Source of the DNA: Planctomycetales bacterium
Lineage (GTDB): Bacteria; Planctomycetota; UBA11346
Assembly (NCBI GenBank): GCA_025362255.1
Contig: JANYGY010000093.1
Span: forward strand, 1-8,981
Direction of reading: 5' to 3'
DNA: 8,981 nucleotides
This document shows, in pieces, positions 5,183 through 8,981 of the stretch. A program made the position numbers and the translations under genes. The notes beneath the pieces were generated by a model. That model searched no databases, had not been told where the DNA came from, and worked only from the letters and a program-made list of their open reading frames with translations. Position 1 is the first letter of the stretch. Each line of letters starts with the position of its first letter.

Positions 5183-8062
5183 ATGAAGACCGCCCGAATC
5201 GACGTCCTCCCCGCCCAATCAAGCATCGACCCGCATCTGGTCCACGAAGCCAAGCTCCTCGGGCTTGCGCTGACCGACCTGCGCAAGAGCCGATACTTCG
5301 TCGTGCAGGGCGACTTTGACGATCAGGGCCTGGCCAAGGTCGCGCGCCTGTTGGCCGACCCAGTGACCGAACGGGCCGTCGTTACGGCAGGGCCAGTCCC
5401 TTCTGCCGCCGGTCGGCGGGTGATCGAGATCCAGCGCAAGACCGGGGTGATGGATCCGGTCGAGGCTTCCGTGATCAAGGGCGCCAAAGACCTCGGCGTG
5501 AATCTGAACCTGGTGCGCGTCGGCACGCGCATCGACATCGCCGGAGCCACCGATGCCGAGTGCCAGCTGTTGGCCTGGAAGGCCTTCGCCAATCAGGCGA
5601 TCGAAGAAGCCGTCATCGATCCGACTGAGGCCGTCCGCCTCAAAGCCCCCGGTGGTCAGGTAAAGCAGGTCCGCACCGAGATCGATCTCGCGCGCCTGGA
5701 TCCCGCCGGGCTGATGGCCTTGTCCCAGTCCGGGTGCCTCAGCCTGACTCTCGACGAAATGCAGGCCATCCAGGCGTATTTCCGCACTGAAGGCCGCAAC
5801 CCCACGGATATCGAATTGGAATCCTTGGCCCAGACGTGGTCCGAACACTGCGTTCACAAGACGTTGAAGGGCCTGGTCGAATACACCGGACCTACCGGGG
5901 CTGCTGGGCCGATCACCACCCGCGTGATCGACAATCTGCTCAAGCAGACCATCGCCAAGGCGACTACCGATCTGGCCCGGACGTGGTGCCTGTCGGTGTT
6001 CAAGGACAATTCCGGAGTCATCGAATTCGACGCTGAAAACGGCGTCTGCATCAAGGTCGAGACGCATAACCGGCCTTCGGCGATCGAGCCATACGGCGGC
6101 GCCAACACCGGCCTCGGCGGCGTCATCCGTGACGTGATCGCTACCGGCCTGGGCGCCAAACCGATCTTCAACACCAACGTTTTTTGCTTTGGCGACCTCG
6201 ATGCGTCGACGGAGAGCTTGCCGCCGGGCACCATCCATCCGCGGCGGTTGATGCGCGGCGTGGTCAATGGGGTGCGTGATTACGGCAACCGCATGGGCAT
6301 CCCGACGGTCAACGGCGCGATTCGTTTCGATTCGCGATTTGTCGGCAATCCCTTGGTCTTCTGCGGCACTGGCGGCTTGATTCCGAAAGATCGCATTGAA
6401 AAGGCGGCGCTGATCGGCGACCACCTGATCGTCGCTGGCGGGCGCACTGGCCGCGATGGCATCCATGGTGCAACGTTCAGTTCCGCTGAATTGACCGACA
6501 AGTCCGAGGTCGTGTCCTCGGGTGCGGTGCAGATCGGCAACGCGATCGAAGAAAAGCGGGTGATGGACACCTTGCTGCAATGCAGCGCCAAGGGTCTGTT
6601 CACAGCCGCAACCGATTGCGGTGCGGGTGGGCTGTCGTCGGCGTGCGGTGAGATCAGCGCCGAACATGGCGCACGCATCCACCTCGATCGGGTGCCGCTG
6701 AAATACGCTGGTCTCAGCTATCCCGAAATCTGGATCAGTGAATCGCAAGAGCGCATGGTGATGACCGTGCGCCCGGAAAACGTCAAGGAAGTATTGGCGA
6801 TCTTCGCCGCGGAAGATGTCGAGGCGACCGACCTCGGCGAAGTCAGCGGCACCCGCCGGCTCGAGCTGTTCTGGCATGGCGAGCGGATGGCCGATCTCGA
6901 CATGCACTTCCTGCACGACGGGGTGCCGCGCCTGAAACGCCAAGCGGTATTCACGCCGCCGGTCGAACGCGAAGCCGTCTACGCGGTTCCCGCTGACCTC
7001 GCCAAGACCCTCCACCAGGTGTTGGCGCGGCCAAATGTGGCGAGCAAAGAGTGGGTCATCCGCCAGTACGACCACGAGGTCCAGGCCGGTTCGATCGTCA
7101 AACCGTTGGTCGGCGTGGCTCACGATGGTCCGTCGGACGCCGCAGTCGTGGCCCCGATCCCGGGCAACGACCGGGGCGTCGCGGTCGCCTGCGGCTTGAA
7201 CACCAACTTCAGCGACACCGACGCCTATCATGCGGCAGCGTCCGGCATCGAAGAGGCTCTGCGCAACCTGGTGTGCGTCGGTGCGCCGATCGATCGGGTC
7301 GCGATCCTGGATAATTTCTCGTGGGCCAAATGCACCGATCCGGCGGTATTCGGCGCTTTGGTCAGAGCCTGCGAAGCGTGCTATGATCTGGCGATGTATT
7401 ACGGCACACCGTTCGTCAGCGGTAAGGACAGCCTCTCGAACGAATTCAGTTTCGCCGGCAAAACGATCAAGATCCCGCACACCCTGCTGATCACCGCGTT
7501 GACCGTGATGCCGGATGTGAAGCAGGCGGTGACCATGGATGTCAAAGCGGTCGGCGATCTGGTGATCGTCGTCGGCATCACGCGCAATGAACTCGGCGGC
7601 AGCGAATTCCTCAATCTCCTCGGCGCGACGGGCGGCATCGTGCCCAAGGTCGACCGGGCCTTGTCCAAGCCGGTGCTCGATGCGGTGTCGGCGGTGGTGC
7701 GTGCCGGCTTTGTCAATGCAGCTCATGATTGCTCTGACGGTGGCTTGGGCGTGACCCTTGCTGAGATGGCGTTTGCCGGTGGCTTCGGCATGGATCTGGA
7801 TCTAGGCAAGGCGCCGATCGAGGGTCTATCGACGCTTGATCGCGTGCTATTCAGCGAATCGCAAAGCCGCATCGTGCTCACGATCCCACCGGCCAAACTG
7901 GCCCTCGCGCATGCGATCCTCAAGGTCGTGCCGCACGCCATGCTGGGGCGCACGATTCCTGAACCGGAACTGCGCATCCGTGGCTTCGGCACCGCCTTCA
8001 CGGCCCCGCTGACCACGCTCAAGGACGCCTGGCAGGGCACCTTGCGAGTGATGGAGCTGTAA
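5183..8062 (+). CDS. purL: Phosphoribosylformylglycinamidine synthase, PurS-PurL fusion (PurSL)
   Basis: A 959-residue FGAM synthase synthetase subunit, catalysing ATP-dependent amidation of FGAR to FGAM, step four of de novo purine synthesis. Small PurL proteins have about 720-750 residues. The extra N-terminus here contains two PurS-like stretches (about 3-67 and 79-146), followed by the linker helices and the catalytic core. Core landmarks: WSEHCVHKT (219-227), with the catalytic histidine H222; KVETHNRPSAIEPYGGANTG (291-310), the ATP-site motif; RTGRDGIHGATFSS (421-434); TDCGAGGLSSACGE (477-490); and in the second repeat SGKDSL (747-752) and AHDCSDGGLG (847-856). There is no C-terminal glutaminase domain, so a separate PurQ must supply ammonia; it is not in this window. 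I chose the ATG at 5183 because the PurS-like strand (ARIDVLP) begins three residues later. No Shine-Dalgarno is visible. The stop abuts the next gene with no gap. Confidence 0.93.
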   Translation: MKTARIDVLPAQSSIDPHLVHEAKLLGLALTDLRKSRYFVVQGDFDDQGLAKVARLLADPVTERAVVTAGPVPSAAGRRVIEIQRKTGVMDPVEASVIKGAKDLGVNLNLVRVGTRIDIAGATDAECQLLAWKAFANQAIEEAVIDPTEAVRLKAPGGQVKQVRTEIDLARLDPAGLMALSQSGCLSLTLDEMQAIQAYFRTEGRNPTDIELESLAQTWSEHCVHKTLKGLVEYTGPTGAAGPITTRVIDNLLKQTIAKATTDLARTWCLSVFKDNSGVIEFDAENGVCIKVETHNRPSAIEPYGGANTGLGGVIRDVIATGLGAKPIFNTNVFCFGDLDASTESLPPGTIHPRRLMRGVVNGVRDYGNRMGIPTVNGAIRFDSRFVGNPLVFCGTGGLIPKDRIEKAALIGDHLIVAGGRTGRDGIHGATFSSAELTDKSEVVSSGAVQIGNAIEEKRVMDTLLQCSAKGLFTAATDCGAGGLSSACGEISAEHGARIHLDRVPLKYAGLSYPEIWISESQERMVMTVRPENVKEVLAIFAAEDVEATDLGEVSGTRRLELFWHGERMADLDMHFLHDGVPRLKRQAVFTPPVEREAVYAVPADLAKTLHQVLARPNVASKEWVIRQYDHEVQAGSIVKPLVGVAHDGPSDAAVVAPIPGNDRGVAVACGLNTNFSDTDAYHAAASGIEEALRNLVCVGAPIDRVAILDNFSWAKCTDPAVFGALVRACEACYDLAMYYGTPFVSGKDSLSNEFSFAGKTIKIPHTLLITALTVMPDVKQAVTMDVKAVGDLVIVVGITRNELGGSEFLNLLGATGGIVPKVDRALSKPVLDAVSAVVRAGFVNAAHDCSDGGLGVTLAEMAFAGGFGMDLDLGKAPIEGLSTLDRVLFSESQSRIVLTIPPAKLALAHAILKVVPHAMLGRTIPEPELRIRGFGTAFTAPLTTLKDAWQGTLRVMEL
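8053..8056 (+). promoter_or_regulatory. Ribosome binding site deciding the GTG start at 8063
   Basis: GGAG, within the last codons of purL, lies 6 nt before the GTG at 8063. This good spacing supports the GTG as the start of the membrane-protein gene, which begins on the base after the purL TAA. It is the clearest Shine-Dalgarno in the window. Confidence 0.65.
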
Positions 8063-8941
8063 GTGGACGATCTGCTGCTGTGGTTGTTGGGCATATTCCT
8101 GCTGGCGATGAATTTCTTTTTCGTCCTCGCCGAATTCGCCCTGGTGCGGGTGCGCGGTAGCCGGGTCGAGGAATTGATCGCGGCCGGCGATGGCCGGGCG
8201 CTGATCATCCAGCGGATCCAAAGCAACATCGACGAATACCTGTCGGTCGTGCAGGTCGGGATAACCGGTGCCACCCTGGGCATCGGCATCATCATCGAAG
8301 GCGGTATCGCCGCGCCGATCGAGCATGGCCTGGCGCGCATCTTCGGCGACACCGCGATGATCAAGGCCATCGGTCATGCCTTCGGTTTTCTGATCGCGAC
8401 CTATCTGGTGATCGTCGCCAGCGAACTGCTGCCGAAATCGTTGGCCTTCCGCTATGCCGAAAAGTGCGCGTTGTTCACTGCCCGGCCGATGCTCTGGTGC
8501 CATCACGCGCTGTATCCGCTGTTGTGGCTGCTGACCACGTCCGCCCAATTGCTGCTGCGTGCGATGGGCCTGCGCAAAGACACCGTCGAGACGCCGCACA
8601 GTGAGGACGAACTGCGCATCCTGTTGGATCAGAGCCAGGAACACGGGCTGATGAGCTTCCGCCGGCTGCTGTTCATGGAGAACATTTTCGAGTTCGGCGA
8701 ATTGACGGTCAAAGATGCGATGCGGCACCGCAGCCAGGTGCGCTGCCTGCTCGCCGATCTGCATTGGAAGGACACCCTCGAATTCCTCGGCACGTGGCCC
8801 TTTTCGCGCTTTCCCCTGATCGATCAGGATCCTGAAAAGCCGATCGGCTTCGTGCACGTCAAAGATCTTTTCTACCAACGCTATTTCTACCGTGCGCAGC
8901 AAGGCGATCCGATTGATCTGCGGACTCTTGCAGGCCGTTGA
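8063..8941 (+). CDS. CNNM/DUF21 domain membrane protein with CBS region (HlyC/CorC family), apparently frameshifted and cut by right edge
   Basis: An integral membrane protein of the CNNM (DUF21) family, whose members include Mg2+/Co2+ transport proteins often annotated as hemolysin-like or CorC. The frame gives 292 residues. TM1 is at about 4-26, with further hydrophobic helices near 66-88, 99-120 and 137-165. ELLPKSLA (121-128) is the ExxPK motif of the CNNM membrane domain. MENIFEFGELTVKDAM (205-220) is the usual linker into the CBS pair, and SRFPLIDQD to GFVHVKDLF (248-270) is a typical first CBS repeat. Family members are usually 420-450 residues, with a second CBS and a CorC_HlyC domain. 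Here the frame stops at TGA 8939-8941, exactly where homologues continue, and the expected continuation is present in another frame (see 8932-8981). The GTG start follows the purL stop directly and has GGAG 6 nt upstream, so the genes are probably co-transcribed and coupled. Substrate is not determined. Confidence 0.82.
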   Translation: MDDLLLWLLGIFLLAMNFFFVLAEFALVRVRGSRVEELIAAGDGRALIIQRIQSNIDEYLSVVQVGITGATLGIGIIIEGGIAAPIEHGLARIFGDTAMIKAIGHAFGFLIATYLVIVASELLPKSLAFRYAEKCALFTARPMLWCHHALYPLLWLLTTSAQLLLRAMGLRKDTVETPHSEDELRILLDQSQEHGLMSFRRLLFMENIFEFGELTVKDAMRHRSQVRCLLADLHWKDTLEFLGTWPFSRFPLIDQDPEKPIGFVHVKDLFYQRYFYRAQQGDPIDLRTLAGR

Positions 8942-8981
8942 TGGTCGTTGCTGAATCCAGCAATCTGGAAAGCGTGTTGGC
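8932..8981 (+). other. Out-of-frame continuation of the CNNM/CorC protein
   Basis: Shifted by one base relative to the upstream frame, this stretch encodes RPLMVVAESSNLESVL and runs open to the window edge. It resembles the family's usual continuation after the first CBS repeat, roughly DLR-x-L-x-RP followed by a VPES-like strand and a helix ending LL. Joining IDLRTL (codons through 8929) to RPLMVVAES needs one base inserted at 8930-8931, which would restore an alanine codon. It is therefore the rest of the same gene after an apparent 1-nt deletion. Whether this is a real mutation or an assembly or read error near a contig end cannot be told here. Confidence 0.7.

Noticed and set aside
5219..7726. 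An 835-codon open frame on the minus strand opposite purL
   Set aside because: It lies wholly within the strongly supported PurSL coding region, has no family motifs and is rich in R, H, D and Q, as expected from the antisense of GC-rich coding DNA.
7847..8902. A 351-codon minus-strand frame across the end of purL and the CNNM gene
   Set aside because: It crosses two well-supported genes, lacks motifs and has the composition of an antisense shadow.

Overview
The window is a GC-rich piece of bacterial chromosome, densely packed with housekeeping genes and cut through a gene at each end, so it may be a whole short contig. A lipoprotein-release (Lol-type) ABC transporter together with GlmU suggests a Gram-negative, outer-membrane-bearing organism. 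The PurS-PurL fusion, the mostly Shine-Dalgarno-free start codons and an intergenic palindromic repeat would fit a planctomycete/PVC, deltaproteobacterial or similar lineage. The phylum is inference; no rRNA or other phylogenetic marker is present.

Layout. Positions 1-575 (minus) hold the N-terminal uridyltransferase part of glmU, running off the left edge. It is divergent, across 107 bp, from a plus-strand group: an inositol-monophosphatase-family phosphatase (683-1525), a LolC/LolE-like permease (1589-2941) and a LolD-like ATPase (2938-3603). The last two share a 4-nt ATGA overlap. The gap 3604-3681 is almost entirely two copies of a palindromic repeat; the second copy is a perfect 18-bp inverted repeat that probably terminates transcription from both sides. 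A phosphomannomutase/phosphoglucomutase (3682-5007, minus) converges on it. Across a 175-bp divergent region lies purL in a long PurS-PurL form (5183-8062, plus), directly abutted by a CNNM/CorC-type membrane protein (8063 onward). That last gene appears to carry a 1-nt frameshift about 50 bp before the right edge.

How the genes relate. glmU makes UDP-GlcNAc, and the phosphohexomutase interconverts hexose 1- and 6-phosphates for nucleotide sugars; both feed envelope precursors. The Lol-like pair would move lipoproteins toward the outer membrane. PurSL performs the fourth step of de novo purine synthesis and needs a separate PurQ glutaminase, which is not in the window.

I found no phage, insertion sequence, CRISPR, defence system, tRNA or rRNA, and no convincing novel multi-gene system. 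The most useful points are the frameshift at the right edge, the palindromic repeat filling the convergent gap, and the pattern of start-codon contexts.
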